Shown here piece after piece: positions 18,539-25,786 of a DNA stretch of 41,927 bases (the stretch's first letter is position 1; the number at the start of each line of letters is the position of its first letter). Position numbers and translations under genes: made by a program. The DNA comes from Deltaproteobacteria bacterium (GTDB lineage Bacteria > Myxococcota > Kuafuiibacteriia > Kuafuiibacteriales > Kuafuiibacteriaceae), in contig WYAZ01000108.1 of assembly GCA_011526105.1 (NCBI GenBank), forward strand, positions 1-41,927. Direction: 5' to 3'. The notes beneath the pieces were generated by a model. That model saw only the letters and a list, made by a program, of their open reading frames with translations, was not told the DNA's origin and made no database searches.

Positions 18539-20293
18539 TCAGCGCGGCTGATCTCCGCGCGATCCTCGGCTCAAAGTTGACTTTGTCAGTTGCTCGGTGC
18601 GTTCCATTCGCATCCGCACCGATCGGTCGATCCGAATGTCGAGCACGATTGGGGCGAGCATCGACCGCTCCGCGATCTCCCCATTCAGGATCTGACCCGG
18701 CGACTCGATGATCGCGGCGTCTGCCCCGAGGCTTCGCGCGACGCCCGCGATGTCGACCTCGGTCACAGGGTACGGCGGTGTTCGACCGTAGATGGATAGA
18801 TGGCCGAGCTCGACCATCCCGTATCGCTGGTCATTGAGCACCGCGACCACGAGCGGGATCCGTTCTCGCACCGCGGTAGCGAGGTCCCCGAGGCTCATGG
18901 CAAAGCAGCCATCGCCGACGACACTCACGACCGAGCGGTCGGGTCGGCCGAGCTTCATCCCCAACGCGCCCGCCAAGCCCGATCCCATCGAAGCGAGGCC
19001 GGTCATGATCAAGAAGCCCCTCGGATCGTCCACTTTGAGATAGTGCGTGGCGAAGAGCATGTGCTCTCCGATGTCCGACCCGTAGAGCGTGCCTGCAGGC
19101 ATGACCTGCTCGAGCTCCCACAGGGCCCGTTGGGGCGCGATCTTGCCGCTGCTTCCCACGGCCTCGACCTGAGCTTCGGAGAAGTACCGCACACCATACG
19201 TCTTGGGTGCACGATCGCCAGCGGGGAGCTCGTCGCAGATCTGTTCGAGCACCTCCTCGGCCGGACCCACGAGCCCCAGCGACACCGGGTAGTTCCGACC
19301 GATGCGCAGCGCGTCGGTGTCGATCTGGATGAGATGATCCCGCGGGATGAGCAGTGGACTCCAGCCGTTGGTGGCCGGGTCGGAGAAGCCGCAGCCCACC
19401 GCGAGCAACACGCCCACGCCCTCTTCGAGGTAAGTCGTCGTCGAAGGATGGCCGCCATGACCAAAGATCCCCAGCGACAGCGGATGGCTCTCTGGAAACA
19501 CACCTTTCGCCTTGGGCGTGGTCATCACGGGGATCTGCAGCTTCTCGGCGAGCTCGCGGAGGCGCTCGGGGCCGCGACCCCAGCGTGCCCCGGAGCCGGC
19601 GTAGATCACCGCGCGTTCAGCCGTCTGGAGGGTGCCCGCGACCTTCTGCACCACGTGTTTCTCGAGGTGCGAAGACACCCGGACGTTCGCCGCTAGACCC
19701 GGCCGGTTGATGACTGCCGTTGTGACGTCGAGCGGCATGCTCAGAAGCACAGGACCTGGGCGACCGGTGATCGCGGTGGTGATCGCGCGGCGCAACATCG
19801 CGGGCGCAGCACAGGGATCCGTCAACTCGAGCGAGAGCTTGGTCACCGGCTTGCTCATGCCGACGATGTTGAGGTGGTTTGCGCTCCCTTCCTGAAGTGC
19901 GCCTTTGCCAAACAGCGCTCGCGGCACCTCACCCGCTAACACGATGACCGGGAGGCTGTCGCAGAAGGCGGAGGCGATCCCGGGCAGACAGTTGAGCGCG
20001 CCCGGGCCGGAGGTCACGAGCACCACCGCCGGCTTGCCGGTCGCCGCCGCGTAGCCCAGGGCGGCAAACATGGCACCTCCCTCGTGCCGGGTCGTGACGC
20101 AGCGGATGTCGGTTCGGTCGAGGAGTGCATCGTTGAGCGCCGCGATCGCTCCGCCCGGGATCCCAAACACCGTGTCGATGCCCGCGTTCGCGAGCACATC
20201 GATCATGATGTCTGCGGTTCGCTGAGGCACGACGCGCCGAGCGAGACGAGGAAGGCTGGCGGGTCCGGGGTTCTTGTTTGCGGCGATGACCAT
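18539..20293 (-). CDS. ThDP-dependent enzyme, acetolactate-synthase-like
   Basis: A 584-residue member of the acetolactate synthase/benzaldehyde lyase family. The N-terminal Pyr domain includes FGIPGGAIAALNDAL and catalytic Glu71 in TTRHEGGAM. The central domain has the GVGVLLAVGCGFSD region, and the C-terminal PP domain has the Mg-ThDP motif GDGCFAMS...VLNDQRYG. Such enzymes decarboxylate 2-keto acids and ligate the carbanion to an acceptor, giving acyloins or 2-hydroxy-2-keto acids. It lacks an adjacent small regulatory subunit and is not among branched-chain amino-acid genes. Its place between an HTH-receiver regulator and a KAS III-like gene points to specialised metabolism. GGAG precedes ATG 20293; the gap to the upstream gene is 23 nt. 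The C-terminal 30 residues are a polar tail. Confidence 0.92.
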   Translation of the reverse strand: MVIAANKNPGPASLPRLARRVVPQRTADIMIDVLANAGIDTVFGIPGGAIAALNDALLDRTDIRCVTTRHEGGAMFAALGYAAATGKPAVVLVTSGPGALNCLPGIASAFCDSLPVIVLAGEVPRALFGKGALQEGSANHLNIVGMSKPVTKLSLELTDPCAAPAMLRRAITTAITGRPGPVLLSMPLDVTTAVINRPGLAANVRVSSHLEKHVVQKVAGTLQTAERAVIYAGSGARWGRGPERLRELAEKLQIPVMTTPKAKGVFPESHPLSLGIFGHGGHPSTTTYLEEGVGVLLAVGCGFSDPATNGWSPLLIPRDHLIQIDTDALRIGRNYPVSLGLVGPAEEVLEQICDELPAGDRAPKTYGVRYFSEAQVEAVGSSGKIAPQRALWELEQVMPAGTLYGSDIGEHMLFATHYLKVDDPRGFLIMTGLASMGSGLAGALGMKLGRPDRSVVSVVGDGCFAMSLGDLATAVRERIPLVVAVLNDQRYGMVELGHLSIYGRTPPYPVTEVDIAGVARSLGADAAIIESPGQILNGEIAERSMLAPIVLDIRIDRSVRMRMERTEQLTKSTLSRGSRGDQPR

Positions 20294-20316
20294 GATGAGC
20301 TCCGGGTTGTTGGGTT

Positions 20317-20937
20317 TCAGTCTTCAATCGGTGTGAGTTCGGTCCCGATGGCTGCGATCAGCTCCTCGGGACCAAAAGGTTTGGAGAGGCAGGCGTGGAC
20401 GCCGATCTCGAAGGCCTCGCGGCGGAGATCGTCGGTGAGCGCGCCGCTCGTGATCACGAGTTGGATGCCAGCGGTGTCGGGGCGTGCCTTGAGGCGGCGA
20501 CAGGCCTGCAGGCCGTCGAGGGCGGGCATGAAAATGTCGAAGATGATGAGGTCTGGTCGGAACGCCGTGACCGACAACAGCGCACTGATGGCGCTGTCGA
20601 AGGTCTCGACCTCGATGCCCGGCGCGACGCGCTGGAGGATGCGCCGCGTGCTGACCAGGAGGGCGGGCTCGTCGTCGACGAGCATGACCCGTCGGGCGAG
20701 GCTCGGACGCAGCGCGGAGGGTATGGGCATCTGGTGACTGCGCATGAAGACGAGGAGGTCGCTGGTGCGGATGCGCCGGTGTCCGCCGGGGGTCCTGAAG
20801 GCGGGCAAGCGCCCCTCCCTGATCCAGTTGTTGACCGATGTAGGGTTCACCTGGAGCAGCCGAGCCACTTCGTGAGAGGTGAGAAGCCCCTCCGCCCGTG
20901 CCGCCGAGACCGCCGGAGGATGTGCAATAGATTTCAA
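20317..20937 (-). CDS. Excisionase/MerR-type HTH fused to a receiver, paralog 2
   Basis: A 206-residue protein with the same order as the gene at 8367-8999. The HTH is at 17-72 (LLTSHEVARLLQVNPTSVNN, FRTPGGHRRIRTSDL) and the receiver at 83-200 (LVDDEP, phospho-site Asp134 in LIIFDIFMPALDG, Lys in LSKPFGPEEL). The start is TTG 20937: no in-frame ATG or GTG lies near, and GGAG sits 8 nt upstream. It heads a same-strand run with the ThDP enzyme (23 nt later), the KAS III-like gene and the double hybrid kinase. A good sigma70-type promoter with a shared spacer motif lies just upstream, and the methyltransferase gene is divergent. It is probably the dedicated regulator of this operon. Confidence 0.92.
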   Translation of the reverse strand: MKSIAHPPAVSAARAEGLLTSHEVARLLQVNPTSVNNWIREGRLPAFRTPGGHRRIRTSDLLVFMRSHQMPIPSALRPSLARRVMLVDDEPALLVSTRRILQRVAPGIEVETFDSAISALLSVTAFRPDLIIFDIFMPALDGLQACRRLKARPDTAGIQLVITSGALTDDLRREAFEIGVHACLSKPFGPEELIAAIGTELTPIED

Positions 20938-20970
20938 TAGATAGTCTCCATGTGGTGCACGGAACGAAGT

Positions 20971-20999
20971 TTTATACGTAATCTGGTCTATCGTGTAAA
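20971..20999 (-). promoter_or_regulatory. Sigma70 promoter of HTH-receiver/ThDP operon
   Basis: On the minus strand TTTACA (20999-20994), 17 nt, then TATAAA (20976-20971). Both hexamers match the sigma70 consensus at 5 of 6 positions, which stands out in such GC-rich DNA. The spacer begins with CGATAGACCAG (20993-20983), the motif also found in the paralog's promoter. The start codon lies 33 nt downstream of the -10 element. Confidence 0.7.
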
Positions 21000-21019
21000 G
21001 CTGGTCTTTCGAGCTTTAC
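20983..21019. promoter_or_regulatory. Direct and inverted repeats overlapping the -35 element
   Basis: CTGGTCTATCG (20983-20993) and CTGGTCTTTCG (21001-21011) are direct repeats 18 nt apart. In addition GTAAAGCT (20995-21002) and AGCTTTAC (21012-21019) form a perfect 8-bp inverted repeat with a 9-nt centre. The inverted repeat covers the -35 hexamer of the operon promoter and lies 63 nt before the methyltransferase start. A bound regulator could therefore control both directions; the linked HTH-receiver protein is the obvious candidate. Confidence 0.6.
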
Positions 21020-21081
21020 TGCCGCCTCATTGAGCCTCTTGGCAAGAGAAATCGAGCGGCCTCAGTCAGGATGACCACCCT

Positions 21082-22092
21082 TTGAATACTTCAGATCCAA
21101 ACGCCTTCTTCACCGAGCTCATGGGCGCTTATCGCCGAACCAAGCTCGTTCTCGTGGCCCATCGGCTCGGGGTGTTCGACGCGCTCGCCGCGAAGTCGGC
21201 GGACGCCAACGCGGTCGCTGACCGAGTTCACGCACACCCCGCGACGCTGGCCCCAGTCCTCGATGCGCTCTCTGGTATGGGGGTGCTCGAAAAGTCCGGA
21301 GCGCTCTACACCAACGGAGCCATCGCCGCCGAACACCTGGTGAAGGGGCGGCCCATGTATCTGGGGCACGTCCTCGAGATGCACGACCGGCTCTGGGAAG
21401 GGTGGTCGAACCTCGAACACGTCGTGCGATCCGGTCAGCCGTGGCGCACCTTGCCGGCGCTGCTCGAGGCCGAGCCCGACTTCGCCGACCGCTACATCCG
21501 CGGCATGCACAACTTCTCTGGGCCCGCCGCAAGAGAGGTTGCGCGCCTCGTCGGTCCCGGCTCGGTGAAGCGTATGCTCGACGTGGGGGGTGGACCGGGG
21601 ACCTATGCCTTTGCGATTCTCGAACAGAACCCGGAGGCCCGCGCCACAGTGCTCGACCTCGATGTGACGCTTCGAATCACGCGTGAGTTCGCGAACGCTC
21701 ATCCACTGAAGGACCGGCTCGAGCTTCGTGTTGGCAACTACCTCGAGGACGAGTACGGCGACGGCTTCGATCTCGCGCTGATGTCCCACACCACGCACGA
21801 CGAGCCGGAAGTGCGCGTGAGGGACATGCTCGCGCGCGCGTACCAAGCGCTCGATCGAGGTGGGCGGGTGGCGATTCACGACTGGGTCCTCGATGACTCG
21901 GGCGCCACTCCGCTCGACCCCGCTCTCTTCGGGGTCCACGTGATGCTCTATACCGACGGGGGCCGAGTGCATCGACGCGCCGACTACGAGCGGTGGCTCG
22001 GAGAGGCCGGCTTTGTGCGGCTCGAACACCATCTCGTGCTCCCCGAGAGAGTCGCCTCTGCCACGACTCTGCTGCTCGGTACGAAGCCTTAG
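21082..22092 (+). CDS. SAM-dependent small-molecule O-methyltransferase
   Basis: A 336-residue methyltransferase of the class with an N-terminal winged-helix dimerisation domain (FFTELMGAYRRTKLVLVAHR, LGVFDAL) and a C-terminal Rossmann domain. The SAM motif is LDVGGGPGTY (166-175), with the acidic residue after strand 2 in VLDLD. His239 in SHTTHDEPE lies where the family's catalytic base is found, close to the LSHVLHDW pattern of polyketide and phenol O-methyltransferases. The start is TTG 21082, with weak AGG upstream; ATG 21121 would cut the dimerisation helix. A four-codon frame ATGACCACCCTTTGA ends on this TTG and may aid coupling. It is divergent from the HTH-receiver/ThDP operon and may modify the same product. 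Substrate unknown. Confidence 0.9.
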   Translation: MNTSDPNAFFTELMGAYRRTKLVLVAHRLGVFDALAAKSADANAVADRVHAHPATLAPVLDALSGMGVLEKSGALYTNGAIAAEHLVKGRPMYLGHVLEMHDRLWEGWSNLEHVVRSGQPWRTLPALLEAEPDFADRYIRGMHNFSGPAAREVARLVGPGSVKRMLDVGGGPGTYAFAILEQNPEARATVLDLDVTLRITREFANAHPLKDRLELRVGNYLEDEYGDGFDLALMSHTTHDEPEVRVRDMLARAYQALDRGGRVAIHDWVLDDSGATPLDPALFGVHVMLYTDGGRVHRRADYERWLGEAGFVRLEHHLVLPERVASATTLLLGTKP

Positions 22093-22104
22093 AGCTCATC
22101 GAGA

Positions 22105-23556
22105 TTAGGGCGCGCCAGCGCCGGCCTTCACTTCCGCCCAAGCGCGATTCAGATACGCCGCCTCGGCAGCGCTGAGCGTGTGCCCGGCCACGGTCGAACC
22201 GGCCGCGATCGGCTGGCCTGAGCGGAGGAGCAGGGTGATGTCTTCGATGACGTGCGCCTGCTGCTCGGGGTTCAGATCCCGAAACGCCACGCCCGCGCTG
22301 GCCGGGCCGTGCCAGTCATAGGCGGCGCTGCGCGAGCCGGAGCCGACGGCCGCCTTGGCCTGCGCCCACAGCGCGCGGTGCATGTAATCGCCGCCGCCGT
22401 TCTGGTTCTGCCAGACGTGACCCATCTCGTGCGCGAGTGTCTCTTTGCCGTCGGCGTTGAGTCTGCCGCTCGCGTCGAAGTACTTGCCGGGGAGATAGAC
22501 CGTGTTGCCCACCGTGCGGGCCGCACCCACCGAACCCAGACCGCCCTTCTTGACGCGCACGAGATCGAGATCGACGGAGTCGCCGTAGATCTTCTGAAAC
22601 TCGCGCTTCTCGGCGTCGCTCAAAGGACGGCCGGGGGACTCGAGACCGACCGCGGTCCCGACGATGCTTCCCACGCCGGCGACCGCGTGAAAGAGGACGT
22701 CGGCGACGCCGCCGATCGCGCGACCAGCCGAGTCCGAGAACGAGCGGCCGAACGACTTGGCCGCTTCTTTGAAGTCGCCCTTCGCGAGGTGCTTTAGCGC
22801 ATCCCACTGTCCGCTGACAAAGGTCTTGGCCACCTCGAAGGGCGTGCGAATGACCTCGCGTGCGATGTTGGTCACGGTGTCGACCGCGGTGCGTGCGCCG
22901 TCGAGCGCGCGGGTCGCGACGGTGTTGATCGGCTTGCCCAGCGGTCCCATGAGGGAGGTGGCGCCGTCCAAGATCTGCTTGGCGCCATCGAAGACCCCCG
23001 CTGCGAGACGGGAAGGTGCCTGAAGGATGCCTTGGTCGATCCCTCGGCCGAGGGCATCGAAGGCATCGCCCACTTTCCCCTTCGCGAGGTTCGACACGAA
23101 ACCACCCACGCCTTCGCCGATCCCTTTCACCGCGTGAAACGCCGTCTTGGCCACGCCCTTCGCGATAGTGGCCGCGCCCTTTGCCACGGACTTCACCGCC
23201 TTGCCGACTGAGCGCGCGGCCTTCTTCAATCCTCGCCCGATCTTCCCAAACAGGCCCCTCTTCTTCCTCTTCTTCTTCTTGGCCTTCTTGGGGGCGCCGA
23301 CGTCCGCGGTCGGCGCTTGGCTCTCGAGGCGCTTCAGGCCGCCCGCATCCAGCGCCATCGGTGCACCCACGCCGACCCGAGCGAGGTTCGAGCTGTTCTT
23401 CGCGAGTTCAAAGCGATCACTCGCGGCGAGGAGCGTGAGCACGTTCAGCGCCCAAGGGGAGGGTGCGGCTTCGTTCTTTGTCCTCGGGGCTGGGCTTTGG
23501 TCTCCCGCGAGCGAGCGGGCAAAGGCGTGGGCGTTGTTTCCGATGATTCGAGTCAT
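22105..23556 (-). CDS. Toxin-like protein with HExxH metallopeptidase motif
   Basis: A 483-residue protein, start ATG 23556 (GGTGAG upstream; earlier in-frame starts only add intergenic-looking sequence). Residues 1-85 are polar. Residues 86-100 are a Lys/Arg cluster (KKAKKKKRKKRG). About 100-260 form amphipathic Gly/Ala/Lys helices of the LFGKIGRGLKKAARSVG type. The C-terminal part carries a DUF4157-like zinc-peptidase pattern: a GNTVYLPGKYF strand and HEMGHVWQ with His376 and His380, then NGGGDYMHRALW. There is no Sec signal. The layout, with a basic membrane-active-looking region and a small protease domain, suggests a secreted effector or toxin; delivery route and target are unknown. No immunity gene is obvious. 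It converges with the methyltransferase gene (12-nt gap). Confidence 0.75.
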   Translation of the reverse strand: MTRIIGNNAHAFARSLAGDQSPAPRTKNEAAPSPWALNVLTLLAASDRFELAKNSSNLARVGVGAPMALDAGGLKRLESQAPTADVGAPKKAKKKKRKKRGLFGKIGRGLKKAARSVGKAVKSVAKGAATIAKGVAKTAFHAVKGIGEGVGGFVSNLAKGKVGDAFDALGRGIDQGILQAPSRLAAGVFDGAKQILDGATSLMGPLGKPINTVATRALDGARTAVDTVTNIAREVIRTPFEVAKTFVSGQWDALKHLAKGDFKEAAKSFGRSFSDSAGRAIGGVADVLFHAVAGVGSIVGTAVGLESPGRPLSDAEKREFQKIYGDSVDLDLVRVKKGGLGSVGAARTVGNTVYLPGKYFDASGRLNADGKETLAHEMGHVWQNQNGGGDYMHRALWAQAKAAVGSGSRSAAYDWHGPASAGVAFRDLNPEQQAHVIEDITLLLRSGQPIAAGSTVAGHTLSAAEAAYLNRAWAEVKAGAGAP

Positions 23557-23628
23557 GGTGCTCACCCGCTTTTCACGCCGCATGCCAGGCGCCAAAGTAC
23601 GTTCCGCGGGACGTTTATGGCCCCAAAA

Positions 23629-23676
23629 CCCCTGTTTCAGGGGCGGTGTGACGTCACCGTGACGGCCTGAACGTGA
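23629..23676. promoter_or_regulatory. Palindromes in toxin/MFS divergent promoter region
   Basis: Three symmetrical elements lie between the divergent starts at 23556 and 23738: the hairpin CCCCTG-TTT-CAGGGG (23629-23643), the perfect palindrome GTGACGTCAC (23648-23657), and its overlap with GTCAC-C-GTGAC (23653-23663). A further GTGAC follows at about 23672. Spaced GTGAC copies suggest a dimeric repressor or activator site for one or both genes; the regulator is not identifiable. Confidence 0.5.
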
Positions 23677-23737
23677 CGACACAGCTCGAGAGAACAGCGC
23701 GGGCGCAGATCTCGTTGTAGGCTGCAGCCGGCCTTTC

Positions 23738-24928
23738 GTGCAGCGCGCGCTTTCGGATTCAGAGCCCGGTCTTTCACCCGCCGTGCGCCGACGCGGCGTG
23801 GTGATGCTCGCGATCACCGAGCCCATCTCTTGGGGCATCCTGTACTACGCGATCGGCGCGTTGCTCGAGCCGATGCGCAAGGACCTCGGCCTCGAGCATG
23901 CACCGATGGCCGCGGGTGTATCTCTCGGTCTCGTCGTCGCCGGACTGCTTTCGCCTCGAGTGGGCGGCTGGATCGATCGCCTCGGGGCTCGTCGCATGAT
24001 GACCCTGGGTTCGCTCATCGCGGTCGTGGCGCTGGCACTGTGGAGCCAGGCGCCCAACATCTATGTCTTCGCGTTGGCGATGATGCTCGCCGGCATCGCG
24101 CAGTCGATGGTGCTCTACGAGCCCGCGTTCACCGCGGTGGCGCAGTGGATGCCGGACGCGAAAGCGAGAGGTCGTGCGCTTGGGATCATCACCACGACCG
24201 GCGGTGTGGCCAGCACGATCTTCGTCCCGCTAACCCTCGCGCTCGAGCGTCTCTACGACTGGCGCGGCGCGGTGCTCGTTCTCGCCGCGATCGTGCTGGT
24301 GGTGACGGTGCCTGCGCATGCTGCGTTGCCGGTGGCAAAACGACCGATGAAGGTCGCGGGGGACGAGAACGAGCGCGCCCCGGTCTTTCCGCCGTCGCTC
24401 ACGTGGTTCTCCGCAGCGATGGGCGCGCACGCGCTCTCCACCGCTGGCTTCGCGGTGTACTTCGTCACGCTCGCCTCCGCCCGCGGGTTCTCGACCTCCT
24501 CCATCGCCACCGCCGCGGCTTTGTTTGGCCTCATGCAGCTCCCCGCGCGTTGGTTCGTAGCGCTCTCCATGCGTGCGCGTGGTCCAGGGGCGCTTGTGGT
24601 GGCGGCTGGCTTTCAAGCGACGGCGGCTCTTCTTCTCGGGCTCGCGACCTCGAGTTTTGTGCTCTATGCGGGCGCTTGTCTCTTTGGGCTCGGCAACGGC
24701 GCTGTGACGATCCTTCGGGCCGGTCTGGTCGCGGACTGGTACGGGCTTCGCCACTACGGGGCGGCCAACGGCGTGGTCGGACGTGCGGCGCTCTTTGGTC
24801 GCGCGGCGGGGCCTTTTGTCGCGGGCGCGCTCTGGGGACAGACCCATAGCGTGCTCGCCGTATTTGGCGCCGTTTCTACGGCGAGCGTGTTTTCCGCGGT
24901 CCTCGTTCAACGCGCTCGTCGATCTTGA
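23738..24928 (+). CDS. Major facilitator superfamily transporter
   Basis: A 396-residue integral membrane protein with about twelve hydrophobic helices, starting at PISWGILYYAIGALLEPM. MFS features include the loop 2-3 pattern GGWIDRLGARRMM and a central cytoplasmic linker between residues 195 and 215. The monocarboxylate/oxalate-type subfamily looks closest (LGIITTTGGVASTIFVPL), but the substrate cannot be told. The start is probably GTG 23738; an internal GTG-GTG-ATG cluster 20-22 codons later is an alternative and would begin nearer helix 1. It is divergent from the toxin-like gene, so export or uptake linked to that gene is possible but unproven. Its stop codon lies in the left arm of the inverted repeat that precedes the ImuA-like gene. 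Confidence 0.9.
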   Translation: MQRALSDSEPGLSPAVRRRGVVMLAITEPISWGILYYAIGALLEPMRKDLGLEHAPMAAGVSLGLVVAGLLSPRVGGWIDRLGARRMMTLGSLIAVVALALWSQAPNIYVFALAMMLAGIAQSMVLYEPAFTAVAQWMPDAKARGRALGIITTTGGVASTIFVPLTLALERLYDWRGAVLVLAAIVLVVTVPAHAALPVAKRPMKVAGDENERAPVFPPSLTWFSAAMGAHALSTAGFAVYFVTLASARGFSTSSIATAAALFGLMQLPARWFVALSMRARGPGALVVAAGFQATAALLLGLATSSFVLYAGACLFGLGNGAVTILRAGLVADWYGLRHYGAANGVVGRAALFGRAAGPFVAGALWGQTHSVLAVFGAVSTASVFSAVLVQRARRS

Positions 24929-24961
24929 TACTGAACGGAAGAACAGTATATCAAGATCGAC
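24918..24961 (+). promoter_or_regulatory. Promoter with SOS-like box in spacer, flanked by 13-bp inverted repeat
   Basis: GTCGATCTTGATA (24918-24930) and TATCAAGATCGAC (24949-24961) are perfect inverted repeats. Within them TTGATA (24925-24930) and TATATC (24947-24952) can serve as -35 and -10, separated by 16 nt. The spacer CTGAACGGAAGAACAG reads CTGTTCTTCCGTTCAG on the other strand, close to the LexA box described for Myxococcus (CTRHAMRYBYGTTCAGS, as I recall it). The ATG at 24964 is only about 11 nt past the -10, so the mRNA would be almost leaderless. The left arm contains the MFS stop codon. Confidence 0.5.
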
Positions 24962-24963
24962 CT

Positions 24964-25575
24964 ATGAGCAAGGCCGTCATTCAGGACCTCGAGAGCTTGC
25001 GGGCCTGGCTCTCCACCTCGGGGGCGGCGGCTCGGCCGCAGATCGAAGCGACGGTGGCGAGCGGCCTCGGTGTGCTCGACGCGGATCTCCTCGAGGGCGG
25101 TTTTCCGCGCGGTCAGATCAGCGTGCTCTCGGGTCTGCCCGGGACCGGGCGCATGAGTGTGGCGGGCCACGTCGTTGCTACAGAGACTCAAAAGGGGCGC
25201 GCGGCGGCTTGGATCGACGCGGAGCATAGCCTCTATCCGCCGGGTCTCGCGCGGCTCGGCGTCGAACTCGCTCGCTTGCTCATCGTGCGACCGGCCGGCG
25301 CCGAGCACGTGGTGAAGGCGACGGAGTTGGTCGTGGACGCCGGGGCCTTCGGGGTGGTGGTGCTCAGCGGTCTGTCGCGCAGTCTGCAGAGTGCCGAGGC
25401 TCGCCGGCTTCATCTGGCGACACGGTCGGCGAGGGTGGCCACCTTGGTCTTGCTCGAACCGGAGTTCGCCCTGTCTTCGGCTCGGCTGGTGCTGGGTTTT
25501 CGCCGAGAAGCTCGGGTCGAGGTCGAGGTGCTCAGGGCTTCGAATGGCCGATCTGGCCGGCGGGTTGCGCTCTAG
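24964..25575 (+). CDS. imuA: ImuA/RecA-like ATPase-fold protein
   Basis: A 203-residue protein of the RecA/ImuA group. A leading helix is followed by GVLDADLLEGGFPRGQISVL and a relaxed P-loop GLPGTGRMS (57-65), as in ImuA proteins, then AAWIDAEHSLYP (Walker-B-like region of RecA), LIVRPAGAEH and GVVVLSGL strands. ImuA acts with ImuB and DnaE2 in SOS-induced mutagenic repair, but no imuB or dnaE2 gene follows here. Instead a palindromic repeat begins at the stop codon. No ribosome binding site precedes ATG 24964, which agrees with a near-leaderless transcript. The upstream promoter with a LexA-like box supports damage induction. The symbol is by family resemblance; a divergent RecA-fold protein is the alternative. 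Confidence 0.75.
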   Translation: MSKAVIQDLESLRAWLSTSGAAARPQIEATVASGLGVLDADLLEGGFPRGQISVLSGLPGTGRMSVAGHVVATETQKGRAAAWIDAEHSLYPPGLARLGVELARLLIVRPAGAEHVVKATELVVDAGAFGVVVLSGLSRSLQSAEARRLHLATRSARVATLVLLEPEFALSSARLVLGFRREARVEVEVLRASNGRSGRRVAL

Positions 25576-25738
25576 AGCTCATCTCAAAACCCCCGACCGA
25601 GCGAGCCGGCCAAGACGCGAGGCCCGCAAGGCGGGCCGACGAATGCGCTATCCTTCGATAACGCGAGGAGGCCCAACACGGCGGGCCGACGCGGATCGGC
25701 CGAAATCGCGACCGAGGGGGTTTTGAGATGAGCTCTAG
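25572..25738. repeat. 167-bp element with perfect 23-bp terminal inverted repeats
   Basis: The ends 25572-25594 and 25716-25738 are perfect reverse complements over 23 bp, with core CTCATCTCAAAACCCCC. The interior has a hairpin GGCCCGC-AAG-GCGGGCC (25621-25637) and two copies of GGCGGGCCGACG 50 bp apart (25630, 25680). There is no coding capacity. The left end supplies the TAG stop of the ImuA-like gene. A shorter, diverged relative lies at 14260-14322, and an 11-bp match (TAGAGCTCATC) follows the methyltransferase at 22090. It looks like a MITE or a large REP-type palindrome. Confidence 0.8.
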
Positions 25739-25786
25739 CGGCCGGTTCCTGGGCCTCTTGCCCACCTTGGGGTACGCTCTGTTCGC

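Noticed and set aside
22090-22100. TAGAGCTCATC after the methyltransferase as a third full repeat copy
   Set aside because: Only 11 bp match the element end and there is no second arm, so it is mentioned but not annotated as an element.
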